A DNA stretch of 64,000 bases from Pantoea sp. At-9b (GCF_000175935.2 NC_014837.1:2666001-2730000), one strand, 5' to 3'. Positions 37,267 to 46,503 are shown, numbered from the stretch's first letter. The notes: a model not told the origin generated them from the sequence alone. Program-made: numbers and translations.

Positions 37267-38219
37267 CAGCTTCTCCATTTCGGGTTAAAGGCGATGGTCA
37301 GGATGTCAGCCGCCAGCAGCAACAGCAGGTAACAGGCGGCAAACAACATGACGCAGAACTGCACCACCGGCAGATCACGGTTGCTCACTGCATCCACCAG
37401 GGCACTGGCAAGGCCGGGATAGCTGAAAATGGTTTCGATAATGATCACGCCGCCAAACAGATACGACAGGCTGAGCGAGATAGAGTTAGCAATCGGTCCG
37501 ACGGCATTAGGCAGCGCGTGGCGCAGTACCGCCCGCAACGGCGACACCCCTTTCAGGCGCGCCATTTCCAGATACGGACTGTCGAGCTGGTTGATGATGG
37601 CGGCGCGGGTCATACGCGCCATTTGCGCCACCAGCACGCAGCACAGCGTCAGCACTGGCAAGGCATAGGATTTCAGGTAGCTGAGCAGATCCATGTTCGG
37701 GCTGCCGAATGACATCGCCGACACCCAATGCAACTTGACGGCAAAAATCAGTACCGCCACGGTGGCGACGAGAAACTCCGGCACCGCCACAGTAGCCATG
37801 GTGCTGACCACCAGGAATCGATCGATCAGCGAACCCCGGTTCATCGCCGCGGCGATACCAATCACCAGCGCCAGCGGAACACAGATCAATGTGGTAATCG
37901 CCGCCAGTTCAAAGGTGGCTGGAATGCGTTGCGCCACCAGCTGTGCCACCGGTAAATGGCTGGCAAAAGAGATGCCAAAGTCGCCATGCAGCATCCCACC
38001 CAGCCAGCTGAAATAACGCACCAGCAGCGGCTGATCCAGCCCCAACTGCTGGCGTAACGCCGCCACCGTTTCCGGTGTGGCGTTTTGCCCCAGAATCATC
38101 TGCGCCGCGTCACCGGGCAGCAGGCTGGTGATAAAAAACACCACCGCCGAGACGATAAGCAAGGTCAGGATGCCCGCGCCTGCGCGGCGGGCAATCAGGA
38201 ACATCATGTATCGGTTCAT
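37266..38219 (-). CDS. peptide-type ABC permease, DppB-like
   Basis: The 317-aa protein has the DppB-type N-terminus (ARRAGAGILTLLIVSAVVFFITSLLPGD), GLDQPLLVRYFSWLGGMLHGDFG, and the coupling segment YLEMARLKGVSPLRAVLRHALPNA. Six helices are visible. It starts 27 bp after the binding-protein gene and overlaps the DppC-like gene by 1 bp. It provides the other half of the channel. Confidence 0.88.
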   Translation of the reverse strand: MNRYMMFLIARRAGAGILTLLIVSAVVFFITSLLPGDAAQMILGQNATPETVAALRQQLGLDQPLLVRYFSWLGGMLHGDFGISFASHLPVAQLVAQRIPATFELAAITTLICVPLALVIGIAAAMNRGSLIDRFLVVSTMATVAVPEFLVATVAVLIFAVKLHWVSAMSFGSPNMDLLSYLKSYALPVLTLCCVLVAQMARMTRAAIINQLDSPYLEMARLKGVSPLRAVLRHALPNAVGPIANSISLSLSYLFGGVIIIETIFSYPGLASALVDAVSNRDLPVVQFCVMLFAACYLLLLLAADILTIAFNPKWRS

Positions 38220-38246
38220 CGGCGTGCTCCTCTTACGGTTTAGGGA

Positions 38247-39851
38247 TCAGGCAGACAGCCAGGCGAACTCATGGAAGCGGTAGCCCATCATCATGCCTGA
38301 CGGCCAGGCTTCCACCCCTTTCACCTTCTTGCTGTAACCATCGGTTGAGCTGATAAAGGTCGGGATGATGGTGCCGCAGTGGTCGTAGATCAGCGTCTGC
38401 ATATCGCCATACATCTGCTTACGCTTCGCCTGATCACGTTCGCCACGGGCGGCTACCACCAGTTGGTCAAACTGATCGTTCTTCCAGCCGGATTCGTTGT
38501 TGGAGGCGCTGGAGAGATAGAACTGCGAGAACAGCATATCCAGCGTCGGACGCGGGTTGATCGAGCCATAACCGACTGGGTCTTTGGTCCAGTGGGTAGA
38601 CCAGTAACCGTCGTAGGGTACGCGACGCACTTTGAAGTTCACGCCAGTGTTACGCGCCACCTGCTGAATCAACTGACCACCTTCCACCGCCCCTTCAATG
38701 TTTGGCGTGGTGATGATCTCGACATTGGCTCCCGCCATGCCGGCTTTTTTGAAGTGGAATTTGGCTTTTTCCACATCCAGCGGACGCGGCTTGAGATCCG
38801 CGTTGTAGAACGGATGCCACGGCGGCACCGGGGTATCGTTTGCCACATCGCCGTAGCCCTGCAATACGGTTTTCACCACCATCTCACGCGGTTGCAGGTA
38901 CTTCATGCCCAGCACGAAATCTTCGCTACTGCCCGGCTTCACGTCGGTGCGTACAATGAGGTTGGTGTACATGCCGGATTTGCTCTCCAGCACCGCGAAA
39001 TCTGAGGTGGCTTTGATACGTTTACAGTCAGCGGCGCTCAGGGTGGAGATGATGTGCAGGTCGCCTGACATCAGGGCATTGACGCGTGCGGCCTGGTCGG
39101 TGACACCCAGCAGTTCCACTTCGTCGAGATGCGGCAGGCCTGGCTTGAAGTAATTGGGGTTCTTCACCCCGACGGAACGCACGCCGGGGGTGAACTCTTT
39201 CAGTTTGAACGGGCCGGTGCCGATACCTTTGCTGAAGTCTTTGGTGCCATCCTGCACGATCAGGAACGGGGCCGCCGCCAGCATATAAGGTACGTCAAAG
39301 TTGGCCTGGCTCAGTACCAGCTGGACTTCATTATCATTGACGGCGGTGAAGGTTTTAAATTGATCCGCCAGCTTGAAGGCGTTGGAGGCCACGGCCGGAT
39401 CTTTGTGGCGGCTCAGGGAGTAGATCACGTCTTGCGCCGTCAGCGGTTTGCCGTCGTGGAAGGTGACGCCTTTGCGCAGTTTGATCTGCCAGATGACGCC
39501 ATCGCCTGATTCCACCGATTCGGCCAGCGCCGGTTGTACCAGCAGGTTTTTATCCAGCTCGGTCAGGCCACTGTAGAACATAAACTGACGGGTGTAGTCG
39601 CCGCTGTTGTTGCCTTTAGCGGGGTCGAGGGTATCGGTCGCCGAGGCGTTGGACATCGCCGCGCGCAGTTTCCCTCCTTTAACCGGCGTTTCCGCCGCCA
39701 GACCGATCTGAGGAAAACCGATCAGACCGGTGCTCATCACCGCACCGGCGGACAACAACTTCATCAGGCTACGACGGGACAGCGACCCTTCGGTCAGCGC
39801 GCGCGTCAGGGCCGGATTTACAGCGTCAGATTCTTTCTTAAATTTACTCAT
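38247..39851 (-). CDS. peptide-type ABC binding protein with Tat-like signal
   Basis: The roughly 534-aa family 5 extracellular solute-binding protein (DppA/OppA type) contains TLDPAKGNNSGDYTRQFMFYSGL, WQIKLRKGVTFHDGKPLTAQDV and IGTGPFKLKEF. The N-terminus is unusual: a long polar region, then SRRSLMK at residues 25-31 and a hydrophobic stretch ending GLAAE near 53. This is a twin-arginine signal rather than a Sec signal. The ATG at 39851 has GAGG 8 nt upstream and is preferred to a GTG six bases earlier. It presumably binds the peptide-like or amine-conjugate substrate of this locus. Confidence 0.87.
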   Translation of the reverse strand: MSKFKKESDAVNPALTRALTEGSLSRRSLMKLLSAGAVMSTGLIGFPQIGLAAETPVKGGKLRAAMSNASATDTLDPAKGNNSGDYTRQFMFYSGLTELDKNLLVQPALAESVESGDGVIWQIKLRKGVTFHDGKPLTAQDVIYSLSRHKDPAVASNAFKLADQFKTFTAVNDNEVQLVLSQANFDVPYMLAAAPFLIVQDGTKDFSKGIGTGPFKLKEFTPGVRSVGVKNPNYFKPGLPHLDEVELLGVTDQAARVNALMSGDLHIISTLSAADCKRIKATSDFAVLESKSGMYTNLIVRTDVKPGSSEDFVLGMKYLQPREMVVKTVLQGYGDVANDTPVPPWHPFYNADLKPRPLDVEKAKFHFKKAGMAGANVEIITTPNIEGAVEGGQLIQQVARNTGVNFKVRRVPYDGYWSTHWTKDPVGYGSINPRPTLDMLFSQFYLSSASNNESGWKNDQFDQLVVAARGERDQAKRKQMYGDMQTLIYDHCGTIIPTFISSTDGYSKKVKGVEAWPSGMMMGYRFHEFAWLSA

Positions 39852-39920
39852 CTGCACACCCTCAATATGAAATGTTGTTTAATTCGATCATCGTCACTGA
39901 CACCCCGCACCTCCTGGCAT

Positions 39921-39982
39921 TGCGCAATAAATTGCGCCGCTACGGTTGGTGCCATGCTTTGTAGCTGCGCGATTTATCGCGC
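39921..39982. repeat. REP pair (inverted) between two catabolic genes
   Basis: Two REP units face each other: the left arm 39921-39943 reads GTAGCGGCGCAATTTATTGC on the minus strand, and the right arm 39961-39982 reads GTAGCTGCGCGATTTATCGC on the plus strand. The base changes keep each arm's own small hairpin. The pair fills the gap between the PuuB-like oxidoreductase and the binding protein. Confidence 0.75.
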
Positions 39983-39989
39983 CAGACGA

Positions 39990-41267
39990 TCAGGAGAGCC
40001 GATCCTTAGCTTTGTAATACAAGCCCGCGAGAGGCAAAAACCAGGGTTTCCCGTGGTAACCGGGTAGCGCAGGCCAGGCCTCACGCTGCCAGGGGTTTTC
40101 ATCGCTTTTTTCCGCCAATACATCGGCCATCACCCGCCCCATCCAGGTTGACATCTGTGTGCCATGCCCGCTGTAGCCGAGGGAATAGAACACGCCGTCG
40201 TGCTCACCGGCACGCGGCAACCGGTCGGCGGTCATATCGACCATGCCGCCCCAGCAGTAATCAATGCGCGCGCGACCCAGTTGCGGGAACAGCGCGGTCA
40301 TCGCGGCGCGTAACACTTCACCGCTGCGCGAATCCGACGTCGGATTGCTGACGGCAAAGCGGGCACGGCCACCAAACACCAGGCGACGATCCGCCGTGGT
40401 GCGGAAGTAGTTGCCGATATTCAGCGACGTCACATAAGTACGATCTTTGGGCAGCACCTGACTGAGCAGCTCGTCGCCCAGCGGTTCCGTCACCACGATA
40501 AAACTGCCCACCGGCACGATACGGCGCTGGAACCAGGGGAACGGCCCCTCATTGGAGACGCCGGTCGCCATCAGCACTTTGTCGGCGACGATCTCGCCTT
40601 TGGCGGTGGTGACGCGATGGCGATAGCCATCAAGCCGGGTCAATCCGGTCACTGCATGGTGTGGGAAAATCTTCGCCCCACTGCGCGCTGCCGCTTCCGC
40701 CAGACCGACCCCGAATTTACCCATATGCATCTGGCCGCCGCGTTTTTGCAGCAGGCCACCGTGAAAGGCATCGCTGCCGACTTCACGGCGAATCTCATCT
40801 TTGCTGATTAGCTCGATTTCCGGGTCCACGGTATCGCGCATCAGCTGCCAGGCACTGCGTAAGCCCGGAAAATGCGTGGCTTTGCTGGCAAGTTTCAGCT
40901 TGCCGCACAGACGGAAATCGCAATCGATCTGTTCTTCCCGCACCAGCTGTTCGACGTAACTCACCGCCCCGTCAAAGGCTCGGTAGAAGCGGCTGGCCTG
41001 CTCCAGTCCCTGACTGGCGACCAGCGAGGCAAAGTTTTGTGATACGCCGGTATTACAGTGACCACCGTTACGCGCCGAGGCCTGGCTCATGATGTCGCCG
41101 CTCTCCAGCAGCACGACATCAATGCCGCTGCGTGCCAGGTTGAGCGCCGCCGAAACGCCGGTAAAACCGCCACCAATCACCACCACCGAGGCAGTCGTGG
41201 GCAGCGCACCCGTTGCTGCGCCACGGAATTGCGGTGCGGTCGCCTGCCAGAAAGATTCGAGTTTCAT
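39990..41267 (-). CDS. FAD-dependent amine oxidoreductase, PuuB-like
   Basis: The roughly 425-aa protein is of the DAO superfamily and resembles gamma-glutamylputrescine oxidase (PuuB). It has VVVIGGGFTGVSAALNLARSGIDVVLLESG, the SARNGGHCNTGVSQ segment typical of PuuB/OrdL proteins, and GYSGHGTQMSTWMGRVMAD near the C-terminus. The ATG at 41267 follows GGAGGG. It lies 17 bp from the HAD gene, with an aldehyde dehydrogenase next upstream, so an amine-to-aldehyde-to-acid sequence is likely. Confidence 0.86.
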   Translation of the reverse strand: MKLESFWQATAPQFRGAATGALPTTASVVVIGGGFTGVSAALNLARSGIDVVLLESGDIMSQASARNGGHCNTGVSQNFASLVASQGLEQASRFYRAFDGAVSYVEQLVREEQIDCDFRLCGKLKLASKATHFPGLRSAWQLMRDTVDPEIELISKDEIRREVGSDAFHGGLLQKRGGQMHMGKFGVGLAEAAARSGAKIFPHHAVTGLTRLDGYRHRVTTAKGEIVADKVLMATGVSNEGPFPWFQRRIVPVGSFIVVTEPLGDELLSQVLPKDRTYVTSLNIGNYFRTTADRRLVFGGRARFAVSNPTSDSRSGEVLRAAMTALFPQLGRARIDYCWGGMVDMTADRLPRAGEHDGVFYSLGYSGHGTQMSTWMGRVMADVLAEKSDENPWQREAWPALPGYHGKPWFLPLAGLYYKAKDRLS

Positions 41268-41284
41268 TGCGCTGCCCTCCGGGC

Positions 41285-41953
41285 TTAGAGTCCAACCACA
41301 GCGGGCAGTCCGCCGATATCTTTGATCTCGGTGTAGCCGTAAGCCGGGTTGCCAAAATCGTGTCCACGGTTGACCCATACTTTGTTGGTGATGCCCATGT
41401 CGTAGCAGGTCATCAGGTCATAACGCAGGCTGGAGGAGACGTGCAGGATCTCGTCCGGACGGCAATCGAGTTTCTCCAGCATGTATTCGAAGCCCTTCAT
41501 CTGCGGCTTGTAGGCACCGACCTCTTCTGCGGTGATCGCCATATGAATCGGCGCACCAAGACGCGGAATATGGTGTGGCAGCAGGTCTTTCATTGAGTTA
41601 GAGAGCAGCACCAGCGGGAACTCTTGTGCCACTTTTGCCAGACCGGCCGGGACATCAGGATGCGGCCCCCAGGTGGCGCAGTCGGTATAGATAAAGTCAC
41701 TGTCGGCCTTGTCCCACTGCACGCCCCATTTTTTGCAGGTACGTTGCAGGGCGTTGCTCACCACGTCGTAATACGGCTGCCACGCGCCCAGCACTTCATC
41801 CATGCGGTAACGGGCGAAATCGGTGGTAAAAGCCAACATCGCTTCCGGCGCAACACGCGCACTGAAGCAACGCTCAGCCGCACCGGCCATATCGAAGTTG
41901 ATCAGGGTGCCGTAGCAATCAAAGGTGATGTATTTCGGTTTAAACAGTGCCAT
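41285..41953 (-). CDS. type II haloacid dehalogenase-like hydrolase
   Basis: The 222-aa HAD protein has nucleophile Asp in the N-terminal YITFDCYGTLINF, the second motif VLLSNS, Lys in GAYKPQ, and HVSSSLRYDLMTC near the fourth motif. This pattern matches type II L-2-haloacid dehalogenases. Such genes also occur with amine oxidoreductase and aldehyde dehydrogenase genes, where they may act on other substrates, so dehalogenation is not established. It sits 31 bp after the aldehyde dehydrogenase. Confidence 0.82.
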   Translation of the reverse strand: MALFKPKYITFDCYGTLINFDMAGAAERCFSARVAPEAMLAFTTDFARYRMDEVLGAWQPYYDVVSNALQRTCKKWGVQWDKADSDFIYTDCATWGPHPDVPAGLAKVAQEFPLVLLSNSMKDLLPHHIPRLGAPIHMAITAEEVGAYKPQMKGFEYMLEKLDCRPDEILHVSSSLRYDLMTCYDMGITNKVWVNRGHDFGNPAYGYTEIKDIGGLPAVVGL

Positions 41954-41984
41954 GACGCGACCTCGTCGTTGTCTGATACGGAAA

Positions 41985-43454
41985 TTAAAAATCGATTAAT
42001 ACGCTTTTCTGACGCTGGCAGGCCTGAAATGCCTGACGCCCCAGATCTTTGCCAATGCCGGAGCCAAGGAAGCCACCGGTTGGGATAATAAAATCGCCGG
42101 AACGGCCATAGCGGTTGATCCACACGGTGCCGGATTCAATCGCCCGCATCGCCCGCATGGCGCGTGGCAGGCTCAGGGTATGCACCCCGGCGCACAGGCC
42201 GTAGGTTTCATGCGCCGCCAGCTGTAGCCCTTCCTCTTCGTCATCGAATTCCTGCACGGTCAGAACCGGGCCAAAAATTTCCTGCTGTACTGCCGGGTTG
42301 TCCGCTGCCACGCCGCATAACAAGGTGGGCTGCCAGAACCAGCCTTCATCGGTGTCAGCAAAACGTTCACCGCCCACCAGCACTTCAGCCCCTTCGGCTT
42401 TGGCTGCGGCAATCACTGAGGCCACTTTTTTCCCCTGACGATCGTCAATCAGTGGCGCATAGCGACTGTCATCCTGCCAGGTCACGCCCGGACGTGGTTG
42501 CTGGCACAGCGCCACCAGGCGCTCCAGCAGCGGCTGGGCAATAGCGCGTTGCACAATCAGGCGCGTACCGGCCACACAGGCCTGGCCGCCGTTGGCGGTG
42601 AAGCCACGCAAAATACGTTGCGCCAGTACCTCGATATCGCCCGCATCGTCGAACACCAGTTGCGGGCTTTTACCACCTAATTCGAGGGTGACAGGCTTCA
42701 TGCCATGCTGCGCCGCGTCGCTCATGATGCGTGCGCCAGTGACGGTGGAACCGGTAAAGGAGACTTTGCGTACCAGCGGATGCGTGACCAGCGCACTGCC
42801 GGTTACCGCCCCGCTGCCCTGCACAATATTGAGGATGCCGGCCGGTAACCCTGCCTGCACGGCCAGTTCAGCCATACGCACGGTGGAAAATGGCGTCAGT
42901 TCAGAAGGTTTCAGCACCACGGCATTACCTGCCGCCAGCGCCGGTCCGCATTTCCATGACGCCATCGACAGTGGGAAATTCCACGGCGTGATCGCACCGA
43001 TCACGCCATAGGGTTCAGAGATCAGCATGCCGAGGCTGCTCTCTTTGGTCGGGAACAGGTCACCGCTGTATTTGTCGGCGCACTCGGCATAGAAACGAAT
43101 AGCTTCAGCGGTGAACGGAATTTCGTGCTGCACCACGTCGCTGATCGGACGGGTGGAACCCAGTGCTTCCAGTTGCGCCAGCAGCAGGTCGCCTTCGATC
43201 AGGTCGGCCCAGCGGCGCAATACCTTGCCGCGTTCACGCGGTGGGCAGCTACGCCAGCCACTGGCGGTCAGTGCGCGATGGGCAACCGTCACCGCCCGAT
43301 CCACGTCCTCTGCCGTGGCCTCGCTCAGCGTGGCGTAGACTTTGCCATCCGATGGGCGCTTAACGGCAAAAGGCGCGCCCTGGGTGTGTTGATGCTGGCC
43401 ATCAATATAATGTCCGGCGGGCAATGAAACTTTTTCAGGGTCGAAACTTAACAT
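41985..43454 (-). CDS. aldehyde dehydrogenase, PuuC-like
   Basis: The roughly 489-aa NAD(P)-dependent enzyme has PWNFPLSMASWKCGPALAAGN, LELGGKSPQLVF with catalytic Glu, NGGQACVAGTR with catalytic Cys, and EIFGPVLTVQEF. AAGGA stands 7 nt before the ATG at 43454; the longer frame has no site. It is the first gene behind a sigma-54-type promoter and is followed by the HAD and PuuB-like genes. It probably oxidises the aldehyde that the oxidoreductase produces. Confidence 0.88.
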   Translation of the reverse strand: MLSFDPEKVSLPAGHYIDGQHQHTQGAPFAVKRPSDGKVYATLSEATAEDVDRAVTVAHRALTASGWRSCPPRERGKVLRRWADLIEGDLLLAQLEALGSTRPISDVVQHEIPFTAEAIRFYAECADKYSGDLFPTKESSLGMLISEPYGVIGAITPWNFPLSMASWKCGPALAAGNAVVLKPSELTPFSTVRMAELAVQAGLPAGILNIVQGSGAVTGSALVTHPLVRKVSFTGSTVTGARIMSDAAQHGMKPVTLELGGKSPQLVFDDAGDIEVLAQRILRGFTANGGQACVAGTRLIVQRAIAQPLLERLVALCQQPRPGVTWQDDSRYAPLIDDRQGKKVASVIAAAKAEGAEVLVGGERFADTDEGWFWQPTLLCGVAADNPAVQQEIFGPVLTVQEFDDEEEGLQLAAHETYGLCAGVHTLSLPRAMRAMRAIESGTVWINRYGRSGDFIIPTGGFLGSGIGKDLGRQAFQACQRQKSVLIDF

Positions 43455-43536
43455 GGAAAAATCCTTATTTGTTACACCCGTCATTAGCGTGCTAATTAAA
43501 CTTTCTTGCCACACTTATGTGTGCTGTTAATAAGCT

Positions 43537-43555
43537 AATGCAGAAAGTATGCCAG
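43537..43555 (-). promoter_or_regulatory. sigma-54-type promoter for aldehyde dehydrogenase operon
   Basis: The minus-strand sequence CTGGCATACTTTCTGCATT has the required GG and GC pairs separated by exactly 10 bp, with TGGCA at -24 and TGCA at -12. The expected transcript start is about 75 bp before the ATG. It indicates RpoN-dependent expression with an activator bound upstream. Confidence 0.65.
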
Positions 43556-43691
43556 CCCGGCAAAAAATAATAATGCGTAAAAAACAGCCCAAAAAAATTT
43601 TCTGCCGTATTGATGAGGGAAATTTTGCGGAATTGCCGAAGCATTAAACAGATGATTTAGCTCACAAATTATGCGCATCTCTTTGGTGCAC

Positions 43692-43708
43692 TGCGCATGA
43701 AACTTGCA
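43692..43708. promoter_or_regulatory. NtrC-like activator site
   Basis: TGCGC and TTGCA flank 7 bp, matching 8 of 10 positions of the NtrC palindrome TGCAC-N7-GTGCA. It lies about 140 bp upstream of the sigma-54 promoter at 43537-43555, a usual distance for an enhancer. A second, less regular TGCGCA/GGTGCA pair (43672-43690, with a 2-bp longer spacer) adjoins it. Confidence 0.45.
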
Positions 43709-43748
43709 CTAAAACGGCGAATGGCCGCAAAAACATGACATTACGCAC

Positions 43749-43787
43749 AAAATAAAAAAACGCCTGTTACCAAAGGTAACAGGCGTT
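43749..43787 (-). terminator. intrinsic terminator after gabD
   Basis: A perfect 13-bp stem (AACGCCTGTTACC with its complement) and a 3-nt loop are followed on the minus strand by TTTTTTTATTT. It stands 26 bp beyond the succinate-semialdehyde dehydrogenase stop. Confidence 0.92.
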
Positions 43788-43812
43788 GCGCTGACCATTT
43801 GTTAATTTTTAA

Positions 43813-45270
43813 TCAGAGACTGCCAATATGGAAAGTTTTCTGCTCCAGATACTCTTCAATTCCGTAGCGCGAACCTTCGCGTCCTAATCCGGATAATTTA
43901 ATTCCGCCGAATGGTGCGGCGTCTAAAGAAATTGCACCGGTATTAAATCCGACCATCCCAAATTCCAGCGACTCGGCAACGCGCCAGGCCCGGCGAATAT
44001 TTTCGGTGAAGAAATAAGCGCCAAGCCCATAGGGCGTATCATTCGCCATGGCGATCGCTTCGTCTTCTTCGTCAAAAATAAACAACGGTGCGACCGGACC
44101 AAAGGTTTCTTCATGGGCAATGCGCATCTTGCTAGTGACATTGCCTAACACCGTTGGCTGCACAAAGGTGCCATTAGGCTGGCTGATACCACCACTCAGC
44201 AAGGTTGCGCCCTGACTGAGGGCATCATCAATATGGCTGTTCACCTTCTCGACGGCACAATCGTTGATCAACGGGCCGATGGTGCTTTGTGCATCAAAGC
44301 CATCACCCACTTTCAGGGTGGCTACGGCCTCCAGCAGACGGAGGCTAAAACGTTCATAGATACCACGTTGCACCAGAATGCGGTTGGCGCAGACGCAGGT
44401 CTGACCGGCGTTGCGGAACTTACTCGCCATCACCCCCGCCACCGCAATGTCCAAATCGGCATCATCAAAGATGATCAGCGGCGCGTTACCGCCCAGTTCA
44501 AGACTCAGACGTTTGATGCTGTCGGCACTTTGCTGCATTAACAGCTGTCCGACACGGGTTGAACCGGTAAAGGAGATTTTGCGCACCGTGCGGCTGGCGG
44601 TCAGCGTGCTGCCAATCTCAGTCGGCAGTCCCGTCAGCACCTGTAGCACCCCACTCGGGAAGCCAGCGCGTTCCGCCAGTACCGCCAGTGCCAGCGCCGA
44701 GAGCGGTGTCAGTTCCGAAGGTTTAACAATGATCGGACAACCTGCTGCCAGCGCCGGGGCCACTTTGCGGGTGATCATCGCAATCGGGAAGTTCCACGGC
44801 GTAATCGCCGCCGCCACTCCGACTGGCTGCTTCAGCACCAGAATGCGACGATCTTCACTCGGGGCCGGAATGGTATCGCCATAGATACGACGGGCTTCTT
44901 CGGCAAACCATTTCACAAAGCTGGCACCGTACAGTACTTCGCCTTTGGCTTCGGCCAGCGGTTTGCCCTGCTCGGCAGTCATGATGATCGCCAGATCATC
45001 GGCGTGGTCCAGAATCAGCTGATGCCATTTTTCCAGCAGCGCCGCACGGGTCGCGTTTGGGGTCTTGCCCCAGCTGATACGCACTGACTCGGCATAATCT
45101 ATCGCCTGCTCCGTTTCAGCAGCACCCAATGCCGGGATGGTGGCCAGCGTTGTCTGGGTCGAAGGATCAATCACCGGCAGCGTTGCCCCGGCCAGCGCAT
45201 CCTGCCAGCGACCGCCAAACAACGCCTGCTGGCGCAGTAAATCTGCATCTTTCAGTTGAATACGCGACAT
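43813..45270 (-). CDS. gabD: succinate-semialdehyde dehydrogenase, GabD-like
   Basis: The 485-aa enzyme (E. coli GabD 482) oxidises succinate semialdehyde to succinate, completing a GABA-type route with the aminotransferase encoded at 28877. Features are TPWNFPIAMITRKVAPALAAGC, LELGGNAPLIIFDDADLD, NAGQTCVCANR with catalytic Cys, and PFGGIKLSGLGREGS. The ATG at 45270 has AGGGGA upstream. It stands as its own unit with a strong terminator 26 bp downstream, 150 bp after cbl. Confidence 0.88.
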   Translation of the reverse strand: MSRIQLKDADLLRQQALFGGRWQDALAGATLPVIDPSTQTTLATIPALGAAETEQAIDYAESVRISWGKTPNATRAALLEKWHQLILDHADDLAIIMTAEQGKPLAEAKGEVLYGASFVKWFAEEARRIYGDTIPAPSEDRRILVLKQPVGVAAAITPWNFPIAMITRKVAPALAAGCPIIVKPSELTPLSALALAVLAERAGFPSGVLQVLTGLPTEIGSTLTASRTVRKISFTGSTRVGQLLMQQSADSIKRLSLELGGNAPLIIFDDADLDIAVAGVMASKFRNAGQTCVCANRILVQRGIYERFSLRLLEAVATLKVGDGFDAQSTIGPLINDCAVEKVNSHIDDALSQGATLLSGGISQPNGTFVQPTVLGNVTSKMRIAHEETFGPVAPLFIFDEEDEAIAMANDTPYGLGAYFFTENIRRAWRVAESLEFGMVGFNTGAISLDAAPFGGIKLSGLGREGSRYGIEEYLEQKTFHIGSL

Positions 45271-45419
45271 GCTTTTCCCCTGTGTCTGTGTCATTTCACT
45301 GTAACGCGGCGACACAGCGCAGGATGTTTTTCTACGACGGGGAAAAAACCGAGGTACGCGTTTTGCGACGGGAAAAGAAATTTTATGCTGTGCGGCCCGG
45401 ATGAGCCGCAGCAGGAAGA

Positions 45420-46379
45420 TTAGATCTGGAAATCGATCGCCGGTTCGTCGCCGGTTTCGTAGGAGAGTGCCTGGCGTTTGATCTCTTCCAGCGACAGGTT
45501 CGCGTTACACAATTCGAGGAACTGCCAGACATAATTGCGTTGCAGCTGACCGCGCTTCAAACCAAGCCATACCGTATTGGCATCGAACAGATGACCTGCA
45601 TCGATTTTTACCAGATCCTCGCCATCGTAGATGTCGCAAGCCTGGTCAGCGAGGATACCGACACCCAGTCCCAGTTCGACATAGGTTTTTACCACATCAG
45701 AATCCTGGGCGCTGAGCACGATATCCGGCTTTAATCCGGCAGCCTGGAAAGCACGATCGACACGCGAACGTCCGGTGATGCCCTGCCGATAGGTGATCAG
45801 TGGGTAACGCCCCAGCTGACCGAGGGAAACCGGTTCACTCTGCAACAGTTCATGATCGTGCGGCACCAGCAGTGAGTGATGCCAACTGAACCACGGGAAG
45901 GCCGCCAGACTGGCGTTGTTCACCAATTGCTCACTGGCGATACCGATATCCGCTTCACCCGCCAGCAGCATGGCAACAATTTCCTGCGGCGATCCCTGGT
46001 TCAGCTCCAGTCGCACATTGGGATAGAGCTGGCGGAAGGCTTTAATCACCCGTGGCAGGCTGTAACGCGCCTGCGTGTGGGTGGTGGCGATGGTCAGCAC
46101 CCCGCTGGTTTCATTGGTAAACACATCCGCGAGGCGACGCACTTTGCCCGCTTCATCAAGGATACGTTCAGCAATGGTTAGCAGCGCTTTACCGGGTTCG
46201 GTCATTCCCAGCAGACGTTTGCCGCGGCGGATGAAAATTTCAACGCCCAGTTCATCTTCCAGATCGCGTATATGACGGCTCACCCCGGATTGCGAGGTAA
46301 AGAGCGTATTCGCCACTTCGGTCAGGTTGAACTCGCAACGGGCTGCTTCACGTATAATTTTAAGTTGCTGGAAATTCAC
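45420..46379 (-). CDS. cbl: LysR-type regulator Cbl
   Basis: The 319-aa regulator matches remembered E. coli Cbl over nearly its whole length: MNFQQLKIIREAAR, TSQSGVSRHIRDLEDELGVEIF, TIATTHTQARYSLP, SWHHSLLVPHDH, YRQGITGRSRVD and the C-terminal FDANTVWLGLKRGQLQRNYVW. Cbl activates genes for sulfonate and other organic sulfur use under sulfate limitation. The start codon is GTG, with AAGGAG 8 nt upstream. In E. coli cbl directly follows nac; here the same order is kept, but an 870-bp gap containing the large repeat separates them. Confidence 0.93.
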   Translation of the reverse strand: MNFQQLKIIREAARCEFNLTEVANTLFTSQSGVSRHIRDLEDELGVEIFIRRGKRLLGMTEPGKALLTIAERILDEAGKVRRLADVFTNETSGVLTIATTHTQARYSLPRVIKAFRQLYPNVRLELNQGSPQEIVAMLLAGEADIGIASEQLVNNASLAAFPWFSWHHSLLVPHDHELLQSEPVSLGQLGRYPLITYRQGITGRSRVDRAFQAAGLKPDIVLSAQDSDVVKTYVELGLGVGILADQACDIYDGEDLVKIDAGHLFDANTVWLGLKRGQLQRNYVWQFLELCNANLSLEEIKRQALSYETGDEPAIDFQI

Positions 46380-46503
46380 ACCCTTTTCTCCTTATTCCTG
46401 CCCCTGTTTCATCCATGTTATGAAGTTGCTGGCAGTACAACAAATAATAAAAAACGGTTTGTTATGCGGAATGGTAATAAGGATTGAGTTGTGCCCGCCT
46501 GCT

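Noticed and set aside
43672..43690. Second NtrC site next to the sigma-54 promoter
   Set aside because: The half-sites are separated by 9 rather than 7 bp, so it was not listed as a separate site.
45388..45419. Terminator after cbl
   Set aside because: The GC-rich stem has a bulge and is followed only by a weak TAAAATTT tract, so it was too uncertain to list.
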